Shown piece by piece: positions 27,025 to 35,425 of a stretch of DNA of 64,000 nucleotides. The stretch is taken from positions 1-64,000 of the forward strand of contig NZ_JAUAMB010000009.1 in the NCBI RefSeq assembly GCF_031010175.1, read 5' to 3'. The notes beneath the pieces were generated by a model that worked only from the letters and a program-made list of their open reading frames with translations, had not been told where the DNA came from and searched no databases. A program made the translations under genes and the position numbers. The stretch is from Halomonas sp. SpR1. GTDB taxonomy: Bacteria > Pseudomonadota > Gammaproteobacteria > Pseudomonadales > Halomonadaceae. Within the stretch, counting starts at the first letter, position 1, and the number at the start of each line of letters is the position of its first letter.

Positions 27025-27453
27025 ATGATGTTACGTAACATGGCAGTAGCGGCCCTAGTGGTCTTTCCGATGGTCGCGTTGGCTGAAACCCCCAATGTGA
27101 CCGCTGGTGAGTGGGAGTTTGTGAGTAAAACCAGCATCAGTGGCGAAATGGAAATTCCGGATCAAACGGAAACCGAACGTCAGTGTATTAGCCAGGAAGA
27201 GCTTGAGGGGGCCGAGTTTGGCTTCATCGAGGAAGAAGAGGGCTGCGAGCTGCTCGACCAGGATCTGAACGCGGACGGTCTAAGCTATAGCATGGTGTGT
27301 CGCGCTGAGGGTGGCGAAGCCACCATCGATGGCGAAATGCGCTTTATGGGCGAGCGTATCGAAGGCAGCGTTGATATCCTTACCCAGTCACCCATGGGTG
27401 AGCTGAGCATGAATACCGTGATTGAAGGCGAGTATCTTGGCGAGTGTGAGTGA
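27025..27453 (+). CDS. DUF3617 family periplasmic protein
   Basis: The 142-residue protein has a signal peptide (MMLRNMAVAALVVFPMVALA) and then TPNVTAGEWEFVSKT, the usual opening of DUF3617 proteins. The paired Cys residues (QCISQEE, GCELL, MVCRAE, GECE end) suggest disulfides. The mature part is strongly acidic, consistent with a halophile periplasm. Start at 27025 or the adjacent ATG 27028; a GTG at 27013 is less likely. The function of the family is unknown. Confidence 0.8.
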   Translation: MMLRNMAVAALVVFPMVALAETPNVTAGEWEFVSKTSISGEMEIPDQTETERQCISQEELEGAEFGFIEEEEGCELLDQDLNADGLSYSMVCRAEGGEATIDGEMRFMGERIEGSVDILTQSPMGELSMNTVIEGEYLGECE

Positions 27454-27501
27454 TTGCTTTCTGCCGTTAATAACGCGTTAGTTAATAACTAGCAGTAGCT
27501 T

Positions 27502-27539
27502 ACTAAAAGGGCGCCCCTTCTCTAGGGCGCCCTTTTAGT
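27502..27539. terminator. Bidirectional terminator, 15-bp perfect stem
   Basis: ACTAAAAGGGCGCCC and GGGCGCCCTTTTAGT pair perfectly around an 8-base loop; the CTTTTAG arms provide U-tracts on both strands. It separates the DUF3617 gene (+) from the convergent RND pump gene (-). Confidence 0.92.
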
Positions 27540-27548
27540 TTGCCGTCT

Positions 27549-30500
27549 TTATATGTCGGATGTTCCTCCTGGGGCGTTAGCTATCTCCTCCTCTAACTGT
27601 CGCTTGACTGCCCCGGGTGAACCGGTGTGGCGCGCCAGCAAGTCATAAGCTACAGGCACCACAAACAGCGTAAACAGCGTTGCCGAGCCTACCCCCGCCA
27701 TAATCACGGTGCCGATGACCAGGCGTGATTCAGCCCCCGGCCCTGTCGAGATGATCAGCGGAATGGCGCCGGCCATGGTGGTCACGGCGGTCATTAGGAT
27801 GGGCCTCAGGCGGGTCACAGAGGCTTCAATCAACGCCGTGCGAAACGCTTTACCTTCGTCGCGCAATTGGTTGGCAAACTCGACAATCAGAATACCGTTT
27901 TTCGCCGCTAGGCCAATCAGCAGTACCAAGCCTACCTGGCTGTAGATATTCAGCGATTGACCGCTTAGCAGCAGGGCGAGTAGCGCACCGCTCATTGCCA
28001 GCGGTACCGTAAGCATAATCACAAAGGGGTGAATCAGGCTCTCGAACTGTGCCGCTAGCACCAAAAAGACCACTAATGCGCCGAGTATCAGCAGGAACGC
28101 GGTGGCGCCGCTGGCCTGTTGGAAATCCCGCGAGGCGCCTGCCACATTGGTTTGCACTTCTTCGGGCAGTAACTCCGCAGCGCTCTGCTCTAAATAGGCC
28201 AAGGCTTCGCCAAGGGGGTAGCCATCGGCGAGATTGGCTTCAATGGTAATTGCCCGTATACGGTCAAAGCGGTTCAGGGTGCTGGCACCAGCAAAGTCAG
28301 AAAGAGTGACGAGACTAGCCAGGGGGATCAGCTCGCCCGTGCGCGCAGAGCGCACCTGTATGTTATCCAGCGCTCTCGGGCTGTTCTGACTGCCCCGGTC
28401 GCCTTCCAAAATCACGTCGTACTCTTCACCATTATCCACATAGCGAGTGACGTTACGGCCACCTAACAGCACTTCAAGCGTTCTACCTATCTCGGTGACG
28501 GTAACGCCTAGCGAAGCGGCACGTTCATAATCAATATCCACCCGCAGCTGTGGCTGTGTTTCGTTATAATTGCTCTCCAGCGCCATTAAACGTGGGTTAT
28601 TTTCGCGCACATGATCGATCAGCGTATCGCGCCAGCGGGCCAGTTCTTCGTATGTCCCACCGCCCAGCACAAACTGCACCGGCTTTTGGGTACGTTGCCC
28701 AAACCCTTGGCGCATCACCGGGAAAGCCTGTACCCCCGGCAGGGAGCGTAACTTTTCACGCACTTCGGCCATTATCGCCCAGGCGCTGCGTCGACTGCCC
28801 CAATCGGCCATATTGACGATAATAAAGCCGCTATTAAAGTTCTCGATGTTACCGAAACCGCGTGGGGCGCGAACCACCACACGCTCTAGCTCACCGCTCT
28901 CTATTAGTGGGTTCATGCGTGCTTCGATTTCATCCATGTAATCCATCATGTAGTCGAAGGTGGCGCCTTCAGGGCCATTGACGAGTACGATGAAATTGCC
29001 GCGATCCTCCTGAGGCGTGTATTCATTCGGCAGTACCGTGGCCAGCCAAACGGTGGCTCCAATCAGCAATACAAAAGCCGTGACCACCAACCAGCGCATT
29101 TTGAGCATCCACTCTAACGTGGCCTGATAGCGGCGCTGAGTGCCGCTGAGCAGCCACTGTACGGCTTTGCCAATCCGACTGTCGTGCATGCCCGGCTTAA
29201 GAATTTTAGACGCCATCATCGGCGTAAGCGTCAGTGCCAGCAGAGTAGAGACCACTACCGCGGCGGCCATGGTCAGCGCGAACTCGGAAAATAGCCGGCC
29301 AATATCGCCTTGTAGCATACTAAGTGGCACGAAGACCGCCACCAACACCAGGGTGGTGGCTATAACCGCAAAGGCGATTTGCCGTGTGCCGCGAAAGGCG
29401 GCGACCAGTGGTGTTTCACCGTAGTCGTGCATGCGCCGATTAATGTTTTCGAGCACCACGATGGCGTCATCGACAATCAGACCGATCGCCAGCACCAGCG
29501 CCAGCAGCGTTAGCAAATTGATTGAGAAATTCATTGCTGCCAGGGCGGTAAAAGCCCCAATAACGGCAATCGGAACGGTCACCGCAGGAACCAGGGTGGT
29601 GCGCAAATTGCCCAAAAACATAAAGATCACCACCACCACCAAGCCCATGGCGATAAATAGCGTCATAACGACCTGCTCAATCGCCCCGGAGACAAACAGT
29701 GAGGCGTCGTAGTTCAGGCTTAACGACATGCCTTCGGGCAGCGTTCCTTGCAGGCGCTCAAGTTCGATCTGTACGGCTTCGGATAGCTCGATTACATTAG
29801 CTGTTGACTGCATGATCATCCCCAAGCCGACCATGGGTATGCCATTGGAGCGGAATACCGAGCGATCCTCCACCGCGCCGACTTCTACTCTTGCGACATC
29901 GGAAAGACGCACCAGATAGCCGTTGTCAGCCTGATTGAGTGAGGTGCTGCGGGGTGAGTTGATAGCAAGACGCTGAAAGTCTTCGGCGCTGGCAAAACTA
30001 CGCGGGAGGCGGACAATAAATTGGCGATCTTCAGATTCAAGCGAACCTGCAGGCAGTTCAACGTTCTCTGCCCGCAGGGCATCTTCGATATCGCTAACGG
30101 TGAGCCCGCGTGCGGCCAAGGCATTGCGATCCAGCCATACGCGCATGGCATAGTCGCTGCCGCCACCGACACGTACCCGCGCGACCCCTGGTTGAACGGA
30201 AAGGCTGTCGACCAGAAAGCGGTTAGCGTAGTCGGTCAGCTCGGTGATCGAGTAGTCCTCGCCGGACAGGCTTAACCACACGACAATTTCTTCGCTGCTA
30301 TCGGCTTTGGTTACCTCGGGGTTGTCTGCGTCATCGGGCAGGTTGCGCAGCGCGCCGGAAATGCGGTCGCGAATATCATTAGCGGCGGCATTGATATCCA
30401 TATCGATGCCGAATTCGATTTCGATTCGCGATCGGCCATCTTCGCTTTGCGAGGTAATCAGCTCAATGCCTTCCACGCCCGCAATACGGTCTTCTAGAAC

Positions 30501-30695
30501 TTGGGTAATGCGTGTTTCAACGACGCTGGCCGAGGCGCCGGGGTAGCGGGTATCGATAGTGACCACAGGTGGGTCGATGGTGGGGTACTCTTGCAGCGGC
30601 AAGCGATTAAGCGCTAGTAGGCCGAAGGCAATAATCAATGCCGCGATCACCATTGCCAGTACCGGCCGCTGAACAGAGATATCCGATAAGCGCAT
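27549..30695 (-). CDS. RND efflux pump inner-membrane transporter (HAE1/AcrB type)
   Basis: The 1048-residue protein is of standard AcrB length, with an opening MRLSDISVQRPVLAMVIAAL, twelve helices in two halves and two large periplasmic loops. The proton-relay pair is visible in GLIVDDAIVVLENINRRMHD. It exports hydrophobic or amphiphilic compounds, driven by the proton gradient, as a trimer with the adaptor encoded just upstream. Its ATG overlaps the adaptor stop (TAATG). No outer-membrane channel gene is adjacent, so it must use a TolC-like protein encoded elsewhere. The substrate range cannot be inferred. Confidence 0.94.
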   Translation of the reverse strand: MRLSDISVQRPVLAMVIAALIIAFGLLALNRLPLQEYPTIDPPVVTIDTRYPGASASVVETRITQVLEDRIAGVEGIELITSQSEDGRSRIEIEFGIDMDINAAANDIRDRISGALRNLPDDADNPEVTKADSSEEIVVWLSLSGEDYSITELTDYANRFLVDSLSVQPGVARVRVGGGSDYAMRVWLDRNALAARGLTVSDIEDALRAENVELPAGSLESEDRQFIVRLPRSFASAEDFQRLAINSPRSTSLNQADNGYLVRLSDVARVEVGAVEDRSVFRSNGIPMVGLGMIMQSTANVIELSEAVQIELERLQGTLPEGMSLSLNYDASLFVSGAIEQVVMTLFIAMGLVVVVIFMFLGNLRTTLVPAVTVPIAVIGAFTALAAMNFSINLLTLLALVLAIGLIVDDAIVVLENINRRMHDYGETPLVAAFRGTRQIAFAVIATTLVLVAVFVPLSMLQGDIGRLFSEFALTMAAAVVVSTLLALTLTPMMASKILKPGMHDSRIGKAVQWLLSGTQRRYQATLEWMLKMRWLVVTAFVLLIGATVWLATVLPNEYTPQEDRGNFIVLVNGPEGATFDYMMDYMDEIEARMNPLIESGELERVVVRAPRGFGNIENFNSGFIIVNMADWGSRRSAWAIMAEVREKLRSLPGVQAFPVMRQGFGQRTQKPVQFVLGGGTYEELARWRDTLIDHVRENNPRLMALESNYNETQPQLRVDIDYERAASLGVTVTEIGRTLEVLLGGRNVTRYVDNGEEYDVILEGDRGSQNSPRALDNIQVRSARTGELIPLASLVTLSDFAGASTLNRFDRIRAITIEANLADGYPLGEALAYLEQSAAELLPEEVQTNVAGASRDFQQASGATAFLLILGALVVFLVLAAQFESLIHPFVIMLTVPLAMSGALLALLLSGQSLNIYSQVGLVLLIGLAAKNGILIVEFANQLRDEGKAFRTALIEASVTRLRPILMTAVTTMAGAIPLIISTGPGAESRLVIGTVIMAGVGSATLFTLFVVPVAYDLLARHTGSPGAVKRQLEEEIANAPGGTSDI

Positions 30696-31777
30696 TAGCG
30701 GTCGGCCTCCAGCAGCGCGCGTATACCTGTCTCGTCATCGGCAATCCCGATTAACCTCGCCTCTTGCCCATCGCGGGCAAGCTGTAGGCCATGAAAGACA
30801 ATTAAATCGTCAGGGGATAATCCCTCAAGTATTTCCACCTCGCCATTGCGTCGCTCGCCAATCGCTACTTCGCGCCGGGCCAAACGGGTAGTCTCGTCAG
30901 CCTGTTCGATAAGCATCACAAAGTGGCGGTCACCGCTAGGCTCAATGGCCGCTTCAGGGATAACAAGGGTGTCGCGTACGCGCTGTTGAACGATCACTTC
31001 CATCAGCATGCCAGGGCGCAGACGGCCATCGGCATTCTCAAGTTCAGCGCGGACATTTATGCTGCGGGTTACCGGATCCACCCGTGTGCCGATGGTGGCA
31101 ATTTCACCACTAAAAACCTCGTCAGGGTAGGCGGCAGTAGTGGCATTAAGCATCAAGCCTGGCGAGAGGCGGCCCAGAAATACCTCGGGTATGCCAAAGT
31201 CGATCTGCATAATATCCAGTTTGTCGAGTGTCACCAGATCCATTCCTGGAGTGACCAGGGCGCCGATGCTGATGTTGCGAAAGCCAACACGGCCGCTGAA
31301 GGGCGCTTTTATCTGGTAATTAGCCAGTTGGGCTTCAATCGCTTGAATATCAGCGTCGGCCTGGCGCAGCCGTGATCGGCTATCTTCTACATCGGCCCGG
31401 GCCGCAAGGTTACGCTCTTGCAACTGCGAAGCGCGATTTGATGCGTTAAGCCGCTCTTCGCGCAGTGCCTGAGACGCCCTCAGTTGGGCCTGTTCTTCCG
31501 CATCTTCCAGACGAATAAGCAGCTGACCCTCTTCGACCTGCTCGCCGTCACGGAAGTTGATCTCTGCAATGATGTCTGTGACGGTAGCTGAAAGCGTGAC
31601 ACTCTCATCAGCATTAAGGGTTCCCAAGGCTTCGAGTGGATCCGACCACGTGGCCATGACCACCCGTGTGCCAATGACTGATGGCATCGATTGAGCCATC
31701 GTCGCATTGGAAAGCAGCAGGATGAGGGTCACCAGTGCGAATCGCAGCAGACATCGTCGATGTATAGACAGAAGCAT
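30695..31777 (-). CDS. RND efflux periplasmic adaptor subunit (membrane fusion protein)
   Basis: The 360-residue protein has an N-terminal hydrophobic signal (ending NATMAQ), a barrel-sandwich (lipoyl-like) half before a coiled-coil hairpin (about residues 105-150) and the second half with IKAPFSGRVGFRNISIGALV. Beta-barrel and membrane-proximal domains follow. I see no lipobox Cys, so it is probably anchored by an uncleaved signal or is free in the periplasm. It is the first gene of the pump operon; a 17-bp palindrome lies 26 bp upstream of its start. Confidence 0.92.
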   Translation of the reverse strand: MLLSIHRRCLLRFALVTLILLLSNATMAQSMPSVIGTRVVMATWSDPLEALGTLNADESVTLSATVTDIIAEINFRDGEQVEEGQLLIRLEDAEEQAQLRASQALREERLNASNRASQLQERNLAARADVEDSRSRLRQADADIQAIEAQLANYQIKAPFSGRVGFRNISIGALVTPGMDLVTLDKLDIMQIDFGIPEVFLGRLSPGLMLNATTAAYPDEVFSGEIATIGTRVDPVTRSINVRAELENADGRLRPGMLMEVIVQQRVRDTLVIPEAAIEPSGDRHFVMLIEQADETTRLARREVAIGERRNGEVEILEGLSPDDLIVFHGLQLARDGQEARLIGIADDETGIRALLEADR

Positions 31778-31802
31778 AGTGTTCTCAGCGTTAGATAATA
31801 TT

Positions 31803-31819
31803 TATACAATTATTGTATA
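31803..31819. promoter_or_regulatory. 17-bp palindromic operator upstream of the RND pump operon
   Basis: TATACAATTATTGTATA is a perfect palindrome around a central T within an AT-rich divergent intergenic region (31778-31912). Its size and symmetry suit a TetR- or MarR-type repressor controlling the pump. No regulator gene is adjacent: the divergent gene is a flavoprotein. Palindrome observed; regulator inferred. Confidence 0.6.
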
Positions 31820-31912
31820 GGGTAATTTTGCCATATAATAATTTTTAAGTGTGACCCTGTTAGAATGCCTGCTTTTTACGGCGGGAATCGCCCTTAATAT
31901 GAGCTGTCCATT

Positions 31913-33097
31913 ATGATCTATGACGTTGTCGTCATCGGTGCTGGCGCCGCAGGCTTGATGTGCGCAGCGCAAGCGGGCTATGCCGGAAAACGAGTCTTAG
32001 TACTTGATCATGCTAACAAAGCGGGCAAGAAAATTCTGATGTCCGGGGGCGGCCGCTGCAACTTTACCAATCTTGGCACCACGCCACAGCACTTTTACTC
32101 GTCAAACCCCTACTTTTGTATTTCAGCGCTCAAACGTTACCGGCCCGAGCACTTTGTTGAGCTGGTAGAGCGCCATGGCGTTGAGCATGTGGAGAAAACG
32201 CCGGGCCAGCTATTCTGTGCCTCTTCGGCTAAAGAGATCGTTCGCACGTTGCTTACTGAGTGTGAGTGGTCGGGGGCGGAAATCAGGCTCAGTACACAGA
32301 TTACCCGCGTGGAGCAGCAGGGCGCTGCCATGCGGCTATCGACCTCGATAGGTAGAATAGATGCGGGCGTGGTGGTGGTGGCGAGTGGTGGACTGTCAAT
32401 TCCGAGTATGGGCGCGACGGGGTTTGGCTACGACATAGCCCGTCAATTTGGTTTGGAGGTGTTTGCTACGCGCCCTGGGCTGGTGCCGTTCACGCTTAGC
32501 GATACGTGGAAGGCGCGCGCTGCAGAGCTTTCCGGCGTAAGCGTGCCCGTGGCCGTAAGCGCGGGCAACCGCCGCTTTTTGGAACCTATGCTGTTTACCC
32601 ACCGCGGCTTGTCTGGCCCTGCGATGCTGCAGATATCCAGCGTTTGGCAGCCTGGTGAGCGCATTACGGTTGATCTGCTGCCTAAGGAGAATGTAGCGGA
32701 ATCGCTGCGTGAGGCACGCCAGGAGACGCCCAAGCGCCAGCTATCGACTTGGCTTGGCGAACGCTTCCCGAAACGCTTGGCGCAAGCGCTGCTGGAGTGG
32801 TATCCCGGTCATGACCCGGCACTGCCACTGGCTCAGTATGCCAATGCAGCGTTAGATGAATGGGCATCAAGGCTCAATACCTGGCAATTGAAACCTGCGG
32901 GCACCGAGGGTTGGCGTACCGCAGAGGTGACAATGGGCGGGGTCAATACCGACGCACTTTCGTCCAAAACCTTTGAGGTCAAAGGCTTGCCACAGTTGCG
33001 CTTTATCGGTGAAGTCTTGGATGTAACGGGGGAGCTTGGTGGGTATAACTTTCAGTGGGCGTGGGCGAGCGGCGTAGCCTGCGGGCAGTCCTGCTAA
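31913..33097 (+). CDS. BaiN/HI0933-like flavoprotein oxidoreductase
   Basis: The 394-residue protein opens with an FAD-binding motif VVIGAGAAGLMCAAQAG and has the family signature KAGKKILMSGGGRCNFTN, plus a C-terminal TGELGGYNFQWAWASG. It belongs to the HI0933/YhiN/BaiN group of NAD(P)/FAD-dependent oxidoreductases, whose physiological substrate is mostly unknown. It is divergent from the RND operon; the operator-like palindrome in between might affect both. Confidence 0.88.
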   Translation: MIYDVVVIGAGAAGLMCAAQAGYAGKRVLVLDHANKAGKKILMSGGGRCNFTNLGTTPQHFYSSNPYFCISALKRYRPEHFVELVERHGVEHVEKTPGQLFCASSAKEIVRTLLTECEWSGAEIRLSTQITRVEQQGAAMRLSTSIGRIDAGVVVVASGGLSIPSMGATGFGYDIARQFGLEVFATRPGLVPFTLSDTWKARAAELSGVSVPVAVSAGNRRFLEPMLFTHRGLSGPAMLQISSVWQPGERITVDLLPKENVAESLREARQETPKRQLSTWLGERFPKRLAQALLEWYPGHDPALPLAQYANAALDEWASRLNTWQLKPAGTEGWRTAEVTMGGVNTDALSSKTFEVKGLPQLRFIGEVLDVTGELGGYNFQWAWASGVACGQSC

Positions 33098-33130
33098 GCA
33101 ACGCCCCTAGCCCAGGCAGCAGCATCAGAA

Positions 33131-33442
33131 TTAAGTAGCCACTTTGGCTAATAATTTAAGCTTTTTGAATAACATATAGCCAGCAAGCGCTTTTCTACCT
33201 GCCGCCATTGCGCCACCTGGGTGGCGCATCAGCTTGAATGCGGCAAATCCACCGATGGCGTAGAGCGGCAGCTTGAAGCTTTCCCAGTTTCTATCCAGTG
33301 GGGAAGCGGCTTGCTGTAAAAATTCGCTATCGACCAAAATGTCCACGCGCTGCTGCTCAAGCTCGGCTAACAGTAGCGCTTTGCGCTCAGCGCGGCTGAG
33401 CGGTTTTGTAGGTGGGTTAGCGGTGTCTGCGAATGGTTTCAT
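33131..33442 (-). CDS. yqjK: YqjK-like small membrane-associated protein
   Basis: The 103-residue protein starts at ATG 33442, with GAGGAG eight bases upstream, overlapping the end of the YqjE-like gene. It has a basic N-terminal helix (SRAERKALLLAELEQQRVD) and a weakly hydrophobic segment (LYAIGGFAAFKLMRHPGG). It is third in a yqjD-yqjE-yqjK order. Function unknown. Confidence 0.7.
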   Translation of the reverse strand: MKPFADTANPPTKPLSRAERKALLLAELEQQRVDILVDSEFLQQAASPLDRNWESFKLPLYAIGGFAAFKLMRHPGGAMAAGRKALAGYMLFKKLKLLAKVAT

Positions 33443-33821
33443 CACTGGGCTCCTCAAGCAGTGCTCGGTCAGCAGCGAGCTGTTTGAGTGTTTCTTTTAA
33501 CAGAGAGTGTTGCTTGGACTGGCGAATCGCAATAACCGCAAGTAGCAAACTGGCGCCTATCAACACGGCTGCGCTGATCGCAATAGCAGTGAGGCGGTAG
33601 GTATCCCAGAATAGAACCACTACCAGAGCCGTTAGCGTGGCAATACCCAGCAGCAACAGCAGTAAACTTGCCCCTGCGAGGAGCAGTAGAACCAGTAAGC
33701 GAGCACGCTCCTCTTCTAACTCAAACACCGCCAAACGCAGACGGGTTTCGCTATTAGCAATCAGCGATTTCAGTAAGCGTTTGGCGGCAGAGAAGACGCG
33801 TTGGGTTGGCCCCAAAGCCAT
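33417..33821 (-). CDS. yqjE: YqjE-like phage-holin-family membrane protein
   Basis: The 134-residue protein has two long hydrophobic segments (LLVLLLLAGASLLLLLLGIA and LTAIAISAAVLIGASLLLAV). Its start MALGPTQR at 33821 overlaps the stop of the upstream gene (TAATG); an in-frame longer version extends into that gene and is unlikely. It matches the holin-X/YqjE family, membrane proteins of unknown role rather than phage lysis proteins. It is in a three-gene coupled operon. Confidence 0.78.
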   Translation of the reverse strand: MALGPTQRVFSAAKRLLKSLIANSETRLRLAVFELEEERARLLVLLLLAGASLLLLLLGIATLTALVVVLFWDTYRLTAIAISAAVLIGASLLLAVIAIRQSKQHSLLKETLKQLAADRALLEEPSDETIRRHR

Positions 33822-34153
33822 TAGCGACGACCGAGCAGCATACCGATAACCACACCCGCTGCCGTGCCAATGCCAATGCTCGTCCAAGGATTTTCATGCA
33901 CATAGCGGTCACATGCATCGGCTTGCTGGGTCAGCGAATCACGGGTTTCGTCATAGATGCGTTCGCCACGTGCTTCAAGACGTGCACGAGTATCCTTCAG
34001 GCGGCGTTCGGCGCGGCTACGTAGGTCGTTCATCTCTCCGCTGGCATCTTTAGCTGTCGCATTGACCAGCTCTTCAACGGTTTCACTCAGGTGACGCAGA
34101 TCATCTTTGAGTTGATCGGCTTGAGTAGAGTACGTGGGTTGACGTTTAGCCAT
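33821..34153 (-). CDS. yqjD: DUF883 (YqjD/ElaB) family protein
   Basis: The 110-residue protein is a long charged helix followed by a C-terminal membrane anchor WTSIGIGTAAGVVIGMLLGRR-like, the layout of tail-anchored YqjD/ElaB. These proteins bind ribosomes at the inner membrane in stationary phase in E. coli. AAGGAAG precedes the ATG. It is the first gene of yqjD-yqjE-yqjK. Confidence 0.85.
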   Translation of the reverse strand: MAKRQPTYSTQADQLKDDLRHLSETVEELVNATAKDASGEMNDLRSRAERRLKDTRARLEARGERIYDETRDSLTQQADACDRYVHENPWTSIGIGTAAGVVIGMLLGRR

Positions 34154-34230
34154 GGAGTCTTCCTTAGACGAGTTAATGTTAGGACTGCTACTAGCATAGC
34201 AGTCATATAGTTAGAGACAAGTAAATGCCC

Positions 34231-35265
34231 TTATCGGTTCAGCCCAGTGGCACTAAATAAGGGATTTAAACTAAACCCAAGGCTTAAGCGGTGCACGCGA
34301 TGATCATAATCGATCATGCTTTCACCATACCCGTAGTAGTACTGCAGGTGCGCTCGCAAGCTGTTGAAAGCAGGCCAACTGTAATCAATTTGGGTGCCGA
34401 TATTGCCAGCGCTGGGGTTGCCGCGTAACTGGCCGCTTACTTCATGGTTATTATTGAGGCGCTTGGCGAGACGAATATCGCCGTATCCCATGTAGCGTTC
34501 GATATCTGGATTGTCATCATTCGTTGTGGATTCTGGTACTCGCCAATGGGGTGCCAGGGTGAATGCCCAGTCACCACGTTGAAAGATGCTCTCAAGGTAA
34601 ACACGGTTCCAGCTGCGCGAGAAAGGATCCGAGCGACCGTTTGATTGGTGATTCAGGGATACGCGATTACGGGTGTTTACCCAGCCAAGCGCCTCCCAGG
34701 CATTATCAAAGTCGATAAATATTTCAGGCTCGTAATTGGTTTCGCGAAAGGGTGAGGAGGCGTCGGTATTATAAGCCTGCCACCAGCTGCGCTGGGTGTA
34801 GCCAAAATAGACGTCACCGTAGTTACCAAACACCTGCTCAGCGAGATTAACTTTGGCACTGAACTGGAATTTTAACTCCACGCTATCTGCAGGGGTGCCG
34901 TTAGCCACGGTGCGGAAGCTTTCACGATTTTGGTTAGTATTATAACTAACAGGGAACAGATAGTTGGTGCGGTGGGTAGTGATTGAAAACGGGTTCCGGC
35001 TTGACTCCTGTTCAAGCTCACGACGCTCGTTTAAATCTTCCCGCGCAACTTCCTCCGGCAACTGTTCCAGCGGTAAGTCTAGCGCGGCCTCTCCGGGGGT
35101 TTTTACTTGCTGTAGCTGTTGATGCAGATCGTACAGCTCGGCGTTGAGGGCACGTATACGTGCTTCGATCTCCTGTTGAGACTCGGCGATGGCACTCGCA
35201 CTAAACGTAGCAAGGCTCAGCAGGACAAGAAGTTTTATCAATGGCAGTTTTCGGGTGACCATCAA
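34231..35265 (-). CDS. pldA: Outer-membrane phospholipase A1 (OMPLA)
   Basis: I chose the start at 35265 (MVTRKLPLIKLL) because it gives a clean signal peptide ending SASAIA, 344 residues in all; an ATG 69 bases upstream is possible. The active-site segment LNHQSNGRSDPFSRSWNRVY has the His-x-Ser pair and the downstream Arg/Asn of OMPLA. A short predicted coiled coil (SQQEIEARIRALNAELYDL) precedes the 12-stranded barrel, which is unlike E. coli PldA. The enzyme hydrolyses phospholipids displaced to the outer leaflet and acts as a calcium-dependent dimer. Confidence 0.9.
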   Translation of the reverse strand: MMVTRKLPLIKLLVLLSLATFSASAIAESQQEIEARIRALNAELYDLHQQLQQVKTPGEAALDLPLEQLPEEVAREDLNERRELEQESSRNPFSITTHRTNYLFPVSYNTNQNRESFRTVANGTPADSVELKFQFSAKVNLAEQVFGNYGDVYFGYTQRSWWQAYNTDASSPFRETNYEPEIFIDFDNAWEALGWVNTRNRVSLNHQSNGRSDPFSRSWNRVYLESIFQRGDWAFTLAPHWRVPESTTNDDNPDIERYMGYGDIRLAKRLNNNHEVSGQLRGNPSAGNIGTQIDYSWPAFNSLRAHLQYYYGYGESMIDYDHRVHRLSLGFSLNPLFSATGLNR

Positions 35266-35425
35266 GGTGACTCGCAAAATGAATGAATAGGCAAATGCCA
35301 AGCTCGTTTCTATCACGCCCCCTACGGAAGTCAACAGCTCTGATTGCGCTGGCTATCAGAACGTCTGACAATAACCTTACTATCCGTGTCTGCGGAGCTT
35401 TCGATCTCAATGAGGCATAAGTAAC

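Noticed and set aside
29728-30546. Several plus-strand frames inside the RND transporter gene
   Set aside because: They are antisense shadows of a 1048-residue protein with complete family features.
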